This document shows positions 24,430-35,889 of a stretch of 64,000 nucleotides of DNA, piece after piece. The notes under the pieces are model-generated. The model was not told where the DNA came from and made no database searches. It saw only the letters and a program-made list of their open reading frames with translations. Source of the DNA: Dermatemys mawii (Eukaryota > Chordata > Testudines > Dermatemydidae); the NCBI GenBank assembly GCA_007922305.1, contig ML677333.1, positions 15,770,676 through 15,834,675 of the forward strand, in the 5' to 3' direction. Position numbers and translations under genes: made by a program. Positions within the stretch are counted from its first letter, which is position 1, and the number at the start of each line of letters is the position of its first letter.

Positions 24430-26450
24430 TTATTTGCAAACAGAAAACAAGTTCAAGCCAGTAAAATTATATATATAGATAGATAGATTTAAAAGGGCCA
24501 ATATTACAAAACTAAAAACAATTATGAACCAGATCAGTTGGGAGAAAGAATTGAAATAGAAAAATGTAAATGATGATTTGGACTTATTTAAGAATTTTTC
24601 AGTAAATGCCCAAAAAGCCATAATTCCCCAATCAAGAAAGAAAACCACATTGGTTAAAAAAACAACTTGGCTTAGAGGGAAAATGAAGGGAGCTATAAAA
24701 TATTATATAAATGGAAAAGAAAGGAGGTTGATAATGACTAATATAAATCAGAAATAGAACTTCAGAAAATGTATAAGGGAAACAAAGGAACTCAAGGAGA
24801 AATATACAGCCAGCAGGGTTAAGGACAAAAGAAGGAATGTTTTAAAGTGCATTAAGAACAAAAATAATCCTATAACTGGTATTGGTGTACTGATAGAATT
24901 GTCAATACTAATGGAGAAAAGGCAGAAATGTTCAATAGATATTCCTGTCCTGTATTGGTGAAAAAGTCAGATGATGTAGTCATATCGTATGATGATGAAG
25001 AAGCAGAAACACTTTTCATTCCAATAATAACTCAGGAGGATGTTAAACAGCAGCTACTAAAGCTAGGCATTAAAAAAATTAGGATAATTTACATCCAAGC
25101 ATTTTAAAAGAGCTGGCTGAGTAGTTCATTAAACTCTTAATATTGGTTTTTCAATAATTCTTGACACTGGTGAAGTTCCAGTGGACTGGAAGAAAGCTAA
25201 GGTCATGACAACATTTAATAAGTTTAAACAGGGTGACCCAGGTAATTATAGGCCTGTCAGCATGACATCGAACCCAGGCCAAATAATGAAATGGTTCATG
25301 TGGACTCGAATGATAAAGAATTAAAGGAGAATAATGGGTTTATGGAAAATAGAATCTTTCAAACTAACTTTTTTTCTTTTTTAATAAAATCACAAGTTTG
25401 CTTGTAAAGGTAATAGTGTTGATTTATTTTACCTAGACTTCTGTAAGGCATTTGATTTGATCACTGTATGACATTTTGCTTAAAAATGAATGATACAAAA
25501 TTAACGTGGATTAAAAACTGTCTAACTAAGCGGTCTTAAAATGTATTTGGAAATGGAGAATCAACATTGAGTGAGTATGTCAAGTAGGGATCTTCGGGTT
25601 TGGCCTTACACTATTTATAACTTAGCAACAACATGGAAGAAAACAAAATCTTCACTGATAAAGATTGGGGAGTACAAAATAATGAAGAGGGCAGGTCACT
25701 ATACAGAATGATCTAGTTCATTTGGTGCAGGCAAATAATATATGTTTTAACATGGACAAATGCAAAGTCTGACATACAGGAACAAAGAATGTAGGCCATA
25801 CTTACAGGATGAGGGGACCCTGTCCTGGGAAGCAGTAATGCTGAAAATATGTTGGTGGTCATGGTGGGTAATCAGCTGAACATGAGCTCCCATTGCGGCA
25901 CTGTGGCCAAAAGAACTAATGCAATCCTTCGATGCATAGGCAGGGAATATCAGGTAGGAGTAGGGAGGTTTTGTTACCTCTATATTTGGCATTGGTGTGA
26001 CTGCTATAGGAATATTATATACTGTTTTGCTGTCCGCAGTTCAAGGAGGATATTGCTAAATGGTAGAGGGTTCGGAGAAGAGCCATGAGAATGATTAAAG
26101 CATTAGGAAAAACGTGCCTTATAGTAATAGATTTAAAGAGCTCAATCTATTCAGTTTAACAAACAGAACATTAAGGAGTGGCTTGATCATCATTTATAAG
26201 TACCGACCTGGGGAACTAATATTGGATAATGGGCTCTTCAATGAAATATCCAGTGGCTGAGAGTTGAAACTAGATAAATTCAGACTGGAAATAAGGGCAG
26301 TCAGGGTAATTATTCAAACAGCTTGCCAAGAGTTGTTGTGGATTCTTCATTGCTTGCAATTTTTCAATCAAAATTGGACATGTTTCTAAAAGATATGGTC
26401 TTGTTTAAAACAGGAATTTATTCAGGGACATTCTATGGTCTGTGTTATAC
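24430..26450 (+). mobile_element. CR1-type LINE, decayed
   Basis: A long collinear stretch of LINE ORF2-like sequence lacks a usable frame. Upstream are Lys-rich linker sequences ('KEKYTASRVKDKRRNVLKC'). The reverse transcriptase and the post-RT region follow. The latter contains 'gagaagagccatgagaatga', 'agagctcaatctattcagtt' and 'tggacatgtttctaaaagat', which I recognise as CR1 3' coding sequence. No microsatellite tail is evident; the match fades after about 26,450. Confidence 0.85.
25020..25640 (+). pseudogene. CR1-type reverse transcriptase relic
   Basis: Translation across several frames gives 'LHPSILKELAE'-like sequence, then 'TGEVPVDWKKAKVMTTF', 'GDPGNYRPVSMTS' and 'NNGFMENRIFQTNFFS'. 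'YLDFCKAFDLI' follows, the palm motif A region in which CR1 elements have D-F-x-K-A-F-D. The YxDD catalytic box is not recoverable. Multiple stops and frameshifts make it inactive. The order and spacing fit LINE reverse transcriptases of the CR1/L2 group. Confidence 0.8.
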
Positions 26451-26479
26451 AGGAGATTAGTCTTTTTCAAAGACACTAA

Positions 26480-26580
26480 AGACAGTTAGGTGTTCAACTC
26501 CCATTGAAAGTCAGAGGACTTGGGGATTTAACTGCCAGATTTCTGCCTTTGAATATCTCCCTAAGCTATTAGGCTTGTAG
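26480..26580. repeat. Palindromic miniature repeat fragment
   Basis: 'gacagttaggtgttcaactc' then 'ccattgaaagtcagaggact' resembles the 'taactcccattgacttcaat' palindromic family. It is partial and diverged. Confidence 0.4.
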
Positions 26581-26664
26581 AAGTTCCATTCTAGGTGGAA
26601 CCCTCATCACTCTCCATTCCCAGGCAGAGGGAATTTCATTAAACACCCCCACCCTCTTACAGGG

Positions 26665-27072
26665 TCAGAGATCTACAGCTGGGGAGGATGCAAGCAGAAA
26701 GGGGTTGGAAGGACTGAAGACTTTACTGGGGGCCACGCATTGTTTTGCCCATGTCCTGGGAAAATCTAGAACAATTAATGAAGACTGGGCTAAATTAAAA
26801 TTTGTCAAGGTTTCTTCCATACTCTGAGAAACCCCAGGCGTAGGTCCTGAGAGCAGTGGGTCTAAGGAAAGCCCTGGCAATGGGGCACCAACAAAGCTGC
26901 ACTTGTCAGAAACTGACTTAAGCTGATACAGAGGCACAGGGCATTCACATGGAGGGTCCTGGCATTCTATAGATCTCATAGGAATCACAGATCTTGGAGA
27001 TGAAACCCTTGCTCTCCAAGAACTGTTTGTCCCTATAGAGATCCCTGGGGCAGCAGCACAGCTGTAGACCAC
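26665..27072 (-). other. 135-codon ORF of unknown nature
   Basis: This is the longest ORF in the window outside the GC-rich 22-kb element, Penelope and the 53-kb repeat. The translation is Ser/Pro-rich with several cysteines around residues 10-60 ('CQDPPCECPVPLYQLKSV') and no domain I recognise. GC content is somewhat above the local level. There is no upstream splice or promoter signal I would trust. It may be part of an unrecognised repeat or simply a chance ORF. Confidence 0.2.
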
Positions 27073-28737
27073 CTCTTACACGGGGCTAAGCCAGAAGAAT
27101 CAGTCTTGCCCATCATGACATATTGTATTACTGTATGACAAATGATTGAAAGTGAGAAAGAGAGCACTATCCAAATTGCAACTCCTATCGCTATGATAAT
27201 GTGGAGTATATTTGCTCATGATTGACCAGATTTGCCACCCTTCTCACATTAATTAATATCTTATTCTGTACAAAGCCCTACTGAAATCAATAGTAAGTAA
27301 GTGAAGTAAGCTGGTGACGTAAGTCACTTCTTGGTGTGAATGAAGATGACAGAATCAAGTCCATAATATTCAGAATTGTATGCATTATTTGAATACTTAT
27401 TCTCTCTTAAACTCTATGGTTCTAAGCACATGTATCACCAGAAAGCACAACTTATTCTCATGGACTTGCCCTGGTAGCCCTCAAGAAATTTTCAGGAAAA
27501 GCCTTGATCCATTTATATGGATTTGTTCTAATTTAGGAGTTTTGTTTCTGTTACCTGAACAGGTGCTGCCACCTATAGTCAACTCCATGAAATGACTGTT
27601 TGCTCTTTCAGCTTCTAATATACATAGAAAAACATCTCAGTTCTATTCTATCCCCACACTTTCTTCCTGTTACAGGAGCTAAAAATAAAGTGATGTTACT
27701 TCAAATTAAACATATAAAAGGATAAAGGAAAACAATTTTCTATTTATGTTAAAGATAGTCTATTGATAACATCTTATTGTTTGTGAATACAATATTACTA
27801 CAATGCAATCACTTCTCTTCCTTCTCTCTTGAGAAGTAGAAAAGAAAATATAATGGTTTTTTTTATTCCTGCTAATATGTACCTAGAAACTGTTGAATAT
27901 CACCTCAGATACTCTTAGGAGCTTTATATCTAAATTTGTATTAATTTAATTTATAAACAGTATATATAAACTGCAGAATCTCAAAGTACAATGATTACAC
28001 TCAAGAAAAATTAAGGTTAATTACAATAAGATGAGGATCTTGTCAAAGATTAGGAGAGAATTTTATAGCACTGATATTTAGAGCTTCTTACTGACTGAAA
28101 GGTATCAATTTTTTGTGCTTTAGAAGGAGAATGGCAGCAGAAACAATAAGACCTTCTCTAACCAACATTTCAGTCTAATAGAATGAATACCTGCCATAAG
28201 CTTTGCATGACCATGCAGAGAAACAGACAGCTTTTTCAGTATCATATCTGCTAGCACTGCTGTATTTCTATGTTCCAAAACAAGGCTCTAGTAAAACAGC
28301 AAAAGCTATTGATAATTTGACAAAAGTGCTGTGTCTAGGTCTCTGCACAGCAGGAGGGGAAAAAATATCTAGGCTGTTATAATTGGTATGAAATGTTCCT
28401 ACTATAGATTCCCTTTTGCCCCGTTTTTTTAAAAGGTGAAGAGGGAAATCACTTTTAATATTTCTTTTAATTCATATACCCAAATGGTGGCCAGTTTTCA
28501 GATTTTAATCTTCACTTCAACAAAGAGCAGTTGGGCAGCTATTGACTATGAAACACAGCAGTCAACTACCTTGTAAATTAGAAGCTGCGGTAGTAAAAAT
28601 GGATTTGTATATCACCGGGAGTAGAGAGAGTGTCTGCCTTGTAAATTTAATTAAACAGCAGGTGCAAAATCAGGTCATATGGCTTTGATGTGCCCCATGC
28701 GAGGATGACAACTAGACAATGACTCTAATATGAAGAA

Positions 28738-28755
28738 ATTTGCATACATTTGCAT
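28738..28755 (+). promoter_or_regulatory. Twin octamer (POU) motifs
   Basis: Two perfect copies of ATTTGCAT start at 28,738 and 28,748, exactly 10 bp apart or about one helical turn, on the same strand. The octamer is the established binding site of POU-domain factors such as OCT1 and OCT4. Binding is inferred; two 8-mers can also co-occur by chance in AT-rich DNA. Confidence 0.35.
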
Positions 28756-29887
28756 TGGATTGGATGGAACACTGTAGCTCTCACCTATTTGTTGTGTTTC
28801 ATTTCTGGGAAGTTGAAGATTTGAATGAACGGTGCCTATTTAGTTACTGCAACTAAACACAAGCAATGCTTTCATTTGCTGTAGTAGGGAACATATGGGT
28901 TATTAGTCCTTTATTACAATTTTAAAGAGAATGCTTACTAGATAATCAAACATTTGAAAATGCAGCAAAGATGGTCGTAATGATAGAAGCAGCAAAATGG
29001 GAGGGAGCGGGGAGAGACCCATCTCTGTGTTTTAATCTTTCCTTGATGAGCGTTTGTTCACTAGAGCATCAATGCAAATCTAGATTTTTTGGTGTCTGTC
29101 CAGGGGATGTCACAAACAATTCTCTTTGCTTTACTAGTTAATATTGAAAACAATGAAATTATGCAGGTCGGAAGTCTTTGCAGATCTGGCAATTAGTGTC
29201 TCATATAAATAGTGTTAAAATGCATTTTATTGCCCTACTGGCCAAAGTTAATATAAATGGCTAGACATTAGCTATCATAATCACTTTGAAAATGGTTTCA
29301 TAGAAAGTACTTTTATGCACCTCAAGATTTCTTCCTTAAGTGTTTAAAAAAATCATAAACAAACAATTGCTGTCATTAGCTATGTATATTTCTTTGCACA
29401 ACTCTGAATTCCAGCACTGACTAGTTTACAGCTTTTACAGTGGCAAGCTGCACAGGGTCAGGAGCTTTTCAAACATGATTCATTGGGCAAAAAGTAACCC
29501 TATCCACAGAGAGAAAGGGAATTACACAAAGGCTGAATCTTGTCCATTAAATATTTCAAACCCAGCCTGGATCATCAGTGGAGAAAACCTACCCATTGGA
29601 CGGCTGTTCAGGAAACTTATGAACATGAACGTGAAAATGAAATGAGATGTGTCTAAAGTACAGGCTATAGTGGCCCTTAAAGAAATATTGATCAGCATAA
29701 GACGACAAGCAAGGTGGAGAAACTTGCACTTCTGCTCATGCTGTTCTTTGTTCTCCCTATATAAGACAAGACTTCAGACTCCAGCACTGTTAATCTAGCA
29801 GCTTCTTAGGTAGCAGCATTATTATCGTTAGCAAAACATTAAGTACAGAAAGACTCCAATTGCTGAGTATTTTCCTTACAATGGACA

Positions 29888-29985
29888 CAGAGGCAGATCC
29901 TCAGCTGATGGAAATTGGCATAACTCCACAGAAGTCAATGCAGCTATGTCAATTTTGTCCTAGCTGAGGTTCTGGCCCCCAATAC
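29888..29985. repeat. Palindromic MITE
   Basis: 'gatcctcagctgatggaaat' then 'tggcataact' at left mirrors 'gctatgtcaat' and 'tagctgaggttctggcccc' at right, around 'agaagtcaatgcag'. Same family as 2,873-2,950 and 12,199-12,288. Confidence 0.7.
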
Positions 29986-31451
29986 TCCTAGTAATTCAGA
30001 TCAGATATTTTTGACTAAAACTATTTCTCAAACCCAAACATATCACACACATCACTGAATACACAAGGCTACACTAGAGCTGTCTCTTCTAGCTGCTGCT
30101 TCCCTTCCCAGCCACCCTCAAGTTGCTGAGAATGGACTTTAGTTGACAGTCGCATACAACTTGTATCTCGCTTATATTGGTGCTTTTCTAAAATCAGGTT
30201 TAGTAGATGTAATTTTCCTCAGTATAATATACCATTACAGCTTGATTTTATTCTGAAAACATAAGTGTTCTTGGGAGCCACAGGTGATAGTTTCTTGTAC
30301 ACCAAGAATAATTCTCCACGTGTCCAGAAATGTCATGTGGGATCAGAGTGCACAGAGTGGGCAGACCAAAGGGGATGAGGGGCATTTGTCCCCACTGCTG
30401 GCCCTAAAGGGAGTCTAAAGAAAAGACAATGCAACCAGAGGCTCCCTTTAAAGTAATACAGGTGTGGATAACATGTGGCAGTTACAATGATTTGTCATAT
30501 CTGATTACTCAGAAGACCTAAATGTCAGCTTGTTAGAGAGCTTGTTAGCTTATGGAAACATCGTACGGCCTTGATGGTTTTAGATTTGGTTCCTTTTTCA
30601 GATGACATTCACAGAGCAGGGTCATTTTTCCATGTTGATTAAAGAATATCCCACCTTCCAGAAACAATGCCCCAGCCCTTCATGTTTAGGAAACGTGCTG
30701 TTCAGTCTATGTTGTGCCCCCTCTCTGTGCCTAATCCACAAAAGAAATAAGTGTGCTGTAGATAATCGCTAGAGAACTAACCGCTTTAGCTGAAACTGTA
30801 GAGGCTCTTTCCCCTACTGCTGGATCTCCCAGTCTCAGCCCATGGAGGCAACCAAGACAATAGTTACATATACACTTTCCAGCTCTATATAAACACAAAG
30901 CAAAAATCTAAACCTTCCCTTAAGAAAAAAATAATTACATTATTTCTTTCTGTGTCCTTCCTCCCCACCCCATTGTTTTTTTGTTTTATTGTTTTGGAGG
31001 TGCACGATGTATTTAAAAAGCATGGAACAAAACTCATTCATTTTATCATTTTTCAATTTCATTTTATAAAATGACATGAAAAAGTAACTCACGGAGGCAA
31101 ACATCAGAGGTAACCACAAACATGATTAATTATGAGATCAATAAGCAATTTAGCAGTTCTGAGGCAACATTCAAATGACCTTCCAGAATAAAGTGCCAGC
31201 AGCGTATATTAAAGTACCTGTAAAAAATCTTTTTAGAATAGTTAACATGCCAAGTGAATTCAAGCAGGTTATTTAGCTAGGTTAAATGCATTGTAAGGTT
31301 ACTCCTAAAGATCACAGAGAAACTGAATAAGTAGGAGGAAAAAAGCACCAAAAAGACACATCTATGTTGTAAAAGGGATAGTATCAAAAAAACAATGGAA
31401 GATCAGAGTCAAGAGTTAGCTATATTTCACCAAACACTGCACTGTCCTGCT

Positions 31452-32030
31452 ATGGGCCAGATTGTGCCAGGGCCTTGTGCAAGTGCACAAGGAGGGGACA
31501 GTGCAAGGAGCCCTCTTCAAACCCAGTCAGTTGTGTATCTGCATAAGTGACAATATCCTGCTAAAAATGGGCAAAGAGAAAAAATAGCAGGTGCCGCCAC
31601 TCCATCCCTAGCCAGCCATAGAAAGGAGCGCCCACTGCACTCTCATAAAAGGTGATGCCACAGGCAGGCTGGTCTCTTGTGAGCTAAGTAGCTTAAGGTG
31701 GCATTGTTGCTGAACAAATGCCCCCTAGAGGTACCCCTGGAGCCGTATGGATGCAAACAACCCCCAATGTTGACATGTGCCAATGTCTATTAAGGTTTTT
31801 ATAAATCATCCATGACCACAGAATATGAGTTCCCCCCCAGTAGTCCACCCTTACAATGGCGGGGGAGACAGGAAATGGTGGCATAGAGCATGCTATACTG
31901 GTGCTAGACCATACAGTAGCTCCATTATGCAAAAGGAATCCTCAGCTCCCATTGCTGAGACAGCTTTCCGGCCTCTCTTGCTAGCAGAGCAGTGCAAAAA
32001 TACCCAACAGGGATTGAGGATCTGGCCCAC
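31452..32030. mobile_element. Possible DNA transposon with 'tgggccagat' ends
   Basis: The left end 'tgggccagattgtg' is mirrored by 'gaggatctggccca' at the right, about 580 bp away. The interior is GC-richer than its flanks. ORFs at 31,693-31,932 (-) and 31,825-32,139 (+) have no domains. I could not find a clean target duplication, so two unrelated palindromic elements flanking unique DNA remain possible. Confidence 0.4.
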
Positions 32031-32344
32031 TTTTACCATTTGCGTAAATAACTACACAGTGTGTGAGGTAGTGGAGAATCAGGCCCTATACTCTGAGAGA
32101 CTTCTATTAGTACATGTGCTAATGGGATACCAAGAGTAATAAGCACAATGAAATACATCATTTTATCTGACACTACTGATCTTAAATTAGATGCAAATGA
32201 ACCTAGTATTTACTATTGAATCAAACAATTTGAATATACAGTGCATGAGATATGCAGTGACCTTACATTTTCAGAAATGTAAGATCAGCAAGCAAAAGGG
32301 ATGGTGATGGCCCATAAAATTTGCTAATTGTCTTCAATAACTAA

Positions 32345-32475
32345 GAGCCAGGTTCAAATATGCTTACTCACAGTGAATAGGACCATCTATTACAAGTAGT
32401 CCCATCAAAATCAATGATGGTATTCCAAAAGTAAAGTACTACTCAATGTCAACAAAGATGATATAATTTAGCCCT
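32345..32475. repeat. Palindromic miniature repeat, degraded
   Basis: 'tagtcccatcaaaatcaatg' with flanking 'actcacagtgaatagga' and 'aagtactactcaatg' matches the foldback family with a 'cccattgacttcaatggg' centre. It ends in 'atttagccct'. Confidence 0.45.
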
Positions 32476-32884
32476 AAATGTGTATTTTCATTGAGCCATA
32501 TATAGCCATCAATTTTTTAGAAAAACTACCTGCGGACTTCAGTGGGAAGTTCGGATCAAAATCCAATGTTACAATGTGGAACAGTATTTTCAGCATTCAG
32601 AATATTTCCTAGAGTTTATGTGAAGGAAAAACAAGGGAGTACTGTGAATACTGAGATTATCATTTATAATTATCTTTGTAAAACCTAGCGAGTTTTTAAA
32701 GACCATCTCTGTATATTAAGCAGGGTGGAAGCAACAACCACCCAGTTTTTCACAATTTACCCTGATTCTCCATAATTAATGTGCTTTTCTTCTCTACGAT
32801 TACTCAGAAATGAACGCTTCCTGTACTATTCCTACCTCAACCAGGGAAACACCAGATGAGGGCAATTTACCGTTATTCATTTGT

Positions 32885-33280
32885 ATGGCATTATAGGAAC
32901 ACATAGCAAGAGACAGTCCCTGTCCCAAAGAGCCTACAATCTATATAGACAAAATAAACAGAGACAGGAGTAAGGAAGTATCATCCCCATTTTAGCAAGA
33001 GAGAACAGAGACACCGAGATTCAGTATCTTGGGTCAAGGTCATATACAGGGGCAGCTCTACGTGTTTTGCCACCCCAAGCGCGGCAGTCAGGCTGCATTC
33101 AGCGGCATTTCTGTGGGTGGTCCGTCAGTCCCGTGGCTTTGGCTTACCCGCCACCACATGCTGCTTGGTGCACTGGTGCCTGGAACCACCCCGGTCATAT
33201 AGGAAATTTATGGCAGAACTGGGAATCGAAATCAGGCCTCTTGATTTCAAATCTACTGCTTTAACCACAAAATTATCCTT
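32885..33280 (-). repeat. MIR-like SINE split by a hAT insertion
   Basis: The outer parts read 'gagacagtccctgtcccaaa', then 'atccccattttagcaagaga', 'cttgggtcaaggtcatata', and, after the insert, 'tatggcagaactgggaatcg' and 'aaatcaggcctcttgattt'. That is a CORE-SINE/MIR-type unit in antisense. The hAT element at 33,047-33,193 cut it into two pieces, so the SINE is older than that insertion. Confidence 0.75.
33047..33193. mobile_element. hAT MITE with perfect 8-bp TSD
   Basis: Both flanks are GTCATATA (33,039-33,046 and 33,194-33,201), a perfect 8-bp duplication. The ends 'caggggcagctctac' and 'gcctggaaccaccccg' are imperfect inverted repeats. The 'ttttgccaccccaagc' part near the left end is mirrored by 'gctgcttggtgcactggt' at the right. 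It is probably a short deletion derivative of the family at 21,813-22,903. Confidence 0.9.
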
Positions 33281-33869
33281 CCTCTCCAGCCTTCCATACA
33301 GCCTGTGTATCTTAAAAAATAATAAATGAGATCTAACTAGGAAAATATGCCAATACAGGATTCATCATAATAAAATATGCATAGTCTATTGAGGACCATT
33401 GCACCAGCCAGAGAGATCGCAGTAGATGCATCATAGCAGGAATCACAGAGTGATGTTACCAGATCTGGCTCAATTTTGTAGTACACAGGTTTGTTAGATC
33501 CTGAACTTTGTCTGTGCTCAGAGATGTTTTTATGCCAATGGGCAAGACCTATTCGTTGGAGGATGTCCATTGTTTGAAATCCAAATCCAGCATTCGTTAC
33601 TGTAGTGCCTAATCAGGGGCCCAAGGCAGACAAACCATAGGCATCAAATGTCAGAAGCCAAGCAGTGTTGTCATTTGGGGAATCTGAAGTACAAGGGATC
33701 TGTTATGGTTTCACACTTAATTCAGTCACAACCAGTCACAACATTAAAATCCCCATGTGCTGGCAACGTGTCATGTGGCTGAGATTACCAGATTTTTTGC
33801 TGCTAGCTAGTGGAAGAATGTGTCTTTTTCCACACATGACTTCTTCTGGAATATAGTTGAGGTTGTGAG

Positions 33870-34135
33870 GCTAGGAATATAACAGGGTTTAGAAGAGAAC
33901 TGGATAAGTTCCTGGAGGTTAAGTCCATTAATGGCTATTAGCCAGGATGAGTAAGGAATGGTGTCTATAGAGTCTGTTTGTCAGAGGTGGGTGACAGATG
34001 GCAGGAGAGAGATCACTTGATCATTACTTGTTAGGTTCACTTACTCTGGGGCATCTGGCATTGGCCACTGTCAGTAGACAGGATACTGGGCTGGATAGAC
34101 CTTTGGACTGACACAGTACGGCCATTCTTATAGGC
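33870..34135 (+). mobile_element. CR1-type LINE 3' end
   Basis: The block reads 'tggaggttaagtccattaat', 'ggctattagccaggatgagt', 'atcacttgatcattacttgt', 'ggcattggccactgtcagta', 'gacaggatactgggctggat' and 'acggccattcttat'. This is the 3' UTR of a CR1 family abundant in turtles. It is 5'-truncated, as most CR1 copies are. Confidence 0.9.
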
Positions 34136-34299
34136 CACAAAGACAGATAAGTGGGCATGGTGGTGTTGAAGCTGAACATAAAATAAGTGTGAGGATATGT
34201 AGTTAAGGTCTGTGCTACAGGTTGTCTAATAAGTGCCACACCTGAGTTTGGTATAGACCACTGGAATGGAGGAGGGTTGCTCCTTTAATAGTGATTTCA

Positions 34300-34557
34300 T
34301 CACTTTATAGCAGGCAGGCCTCTCTGATGCTGGCAATTACAATCTTGTAGCCAGTGAGTTCTTTGACAAGGGCTGTCTTGTACCCAGTAACACTCAGTGG
34401 TAATATGTTCCATGTGGTGACACAGAACACACCTCTGAGGTCTGAGTTGGACTTCAGAAGAGTTGTGGCCTTCCCTGAGTAGGGCTTGGGTTATGCCCAT
34501 CATATGCATGTGAAACACGCCCCTCCTCCTAGAGTCAGTAATAACAGGGTCTTTCAT
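34300..34557 (-). other. Minus-strand ORF with a CCHC-like motif
   Basis: The 85-codon translation contains 'CVLCHHMEHITTEC' (34,390-34,431), which fits the C-x2-C-x4-H-x4-C spacing of a retroviral-type zinc knuckle. The usual glycine before the His is replaced by Glu and the usual aromatic is absent. More Cys and His follow ('CQRTHWLQDCNCQHQ'). It could be a relic of a retroelement gag/ORF1 or a coincidence. No flanking gag, protease or RT was recognised. Confidence 0.25.
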
Positions 34558-34599
34558 CCTGATGCTTCATTGGAGTCTGTCCTATCATTTCTCTCTGCC

Positions 34600-35885
34600 T
34601 CCTTGGGACTGGAGAGATGTAGAGGGCTTTGGGGGCTGGAAGGGGGAATCTCCGTTCCCAAGAACTCTTCCACCATATTCCATTGTTTCCTGAAAGTGTT
34701 TCAAAGATCTAACTCCTTTTCCACCTTGTATAGTCCATGCATTGACAGTCATAGCTCATCCACCTTTACCATCAATGGGGACCTAGGCCCTTGTGTGGTG
34801 GGTCTACCATTGGTCAGTATAAAAACTCTGGTTAAGTTGCTTGTGGCCAATAAGCAGACTATTGATAGTCTATTATTCCAGTGGTGATCACTGTTCTTTT
34901 CAAACACCTAAACATCCTTTTTACTGGCTGCAAGCAATGTTTCACTGCACTGCTAGAATATGGCACCCAGGATTAGTGCTTTTTTCCATTTCATTTGGAG
35001 CAAACATGTGTAAATACTTTATTAAAATAAAAAACACATGAAGTGAAAGCTGTTCCCCACTGATTGATTTTTCAAAAGCTCCCTAGACTGATTCAGCTAC
35101 AGATGTTTGCAAAATGATTGGATGTAAAGTGGGCTTAATTCATAAAAGCAATAAAATGTTGCTTATTGACTGAACAGATGAACTAGCTAAGGGGACATAA
35201 TTCGGAGTGTTCTTATTGGAAATGCTTTGAAGAAATGTAATGATAGTGCAGAGAAAGCTTTATTAGACACGGTGAATATATTTTCTGCAGAACATTCTGG
35301 AAGACTTGAAATACGAAAATTTTTCCTGAATTGAGGGCTGTATAATTGTACAGTGGAGTAAACTTGTTGTGACTTCTCAAACTACCTAACTTAATTCACA
35401 GTTATTACAATCTTGTAATAAACAGATTTAAAGCAATTTTCAAGGACAAAAAAGAAAAACAAAACATTACAAGGCTGAGAAGCCTATGAAAAGAAGGAAA
35501 TTCAGGCAATTAAAATTCTGCCCTACTTTGCTTATAACAAGAGTTTTGGGAATACAGATACTGTGCATTTGAGACAGTCAGTCCTATAGGCACAATGAGG
35601 TAACACCTAGATCAGCCCATCATCTGGAATGGAAGGATTAGAGTGAGGAAACTTTGGCACTCCTTTCTAAGGTTTCCTTTATGAAGCTCTCTGCAAATCA
35701 CACTGTCTAGTATAAAAGGACTTATGAGATGGATGCAGAGGGAAGGCCTTTAATCCTACATATCCTAATATTCTGCAAAAATGGCACACACAGGAAATCT
35801 GTACATTTGCAGACTACATCAATCATTACAAGGTCATTCAACAATGCTAGAAAACAATGACTAGGCCAGTGCATTACAGAAAGAC
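34600..35885. other. No gene recognised
   Basis: A 133-codon + ORF (34,486-34,887) overlaps the CCHC-like ORF antisense and has no domain. From 34,890 to 35,885 the sequence is AT-rich and unremarkable. Confidence 0.35.
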
Positions 35886-35889
35886 TCAT

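Larger units (their letters stand above)
27100..31445. other. Repeat-poor AT-rich block; candidate conserved non-coding DNA
   Basis: Apart from one palindromic MITE at 29,888-29,985 I find no transposon signatures over about 4.3 kb, unlike the flanks. Between 28,550 and 29,350 the sequence has homeobox-like 'TTTAATTAAA' and twin octamers at 28,738-28,755. At about 31,110-31,135 an 'AACCACA' and an 'ATTAATTA' lie close together. No ORF is of coding quality. Confidence 0.4.

Noticed and set aside
27314..27326. 'tgacgtaagtca' resembling CRE/AP-1 sites
   Set aside because: It sits in a short palindromic repeat-like stretch and a single site of this length is not evidence of regulation.
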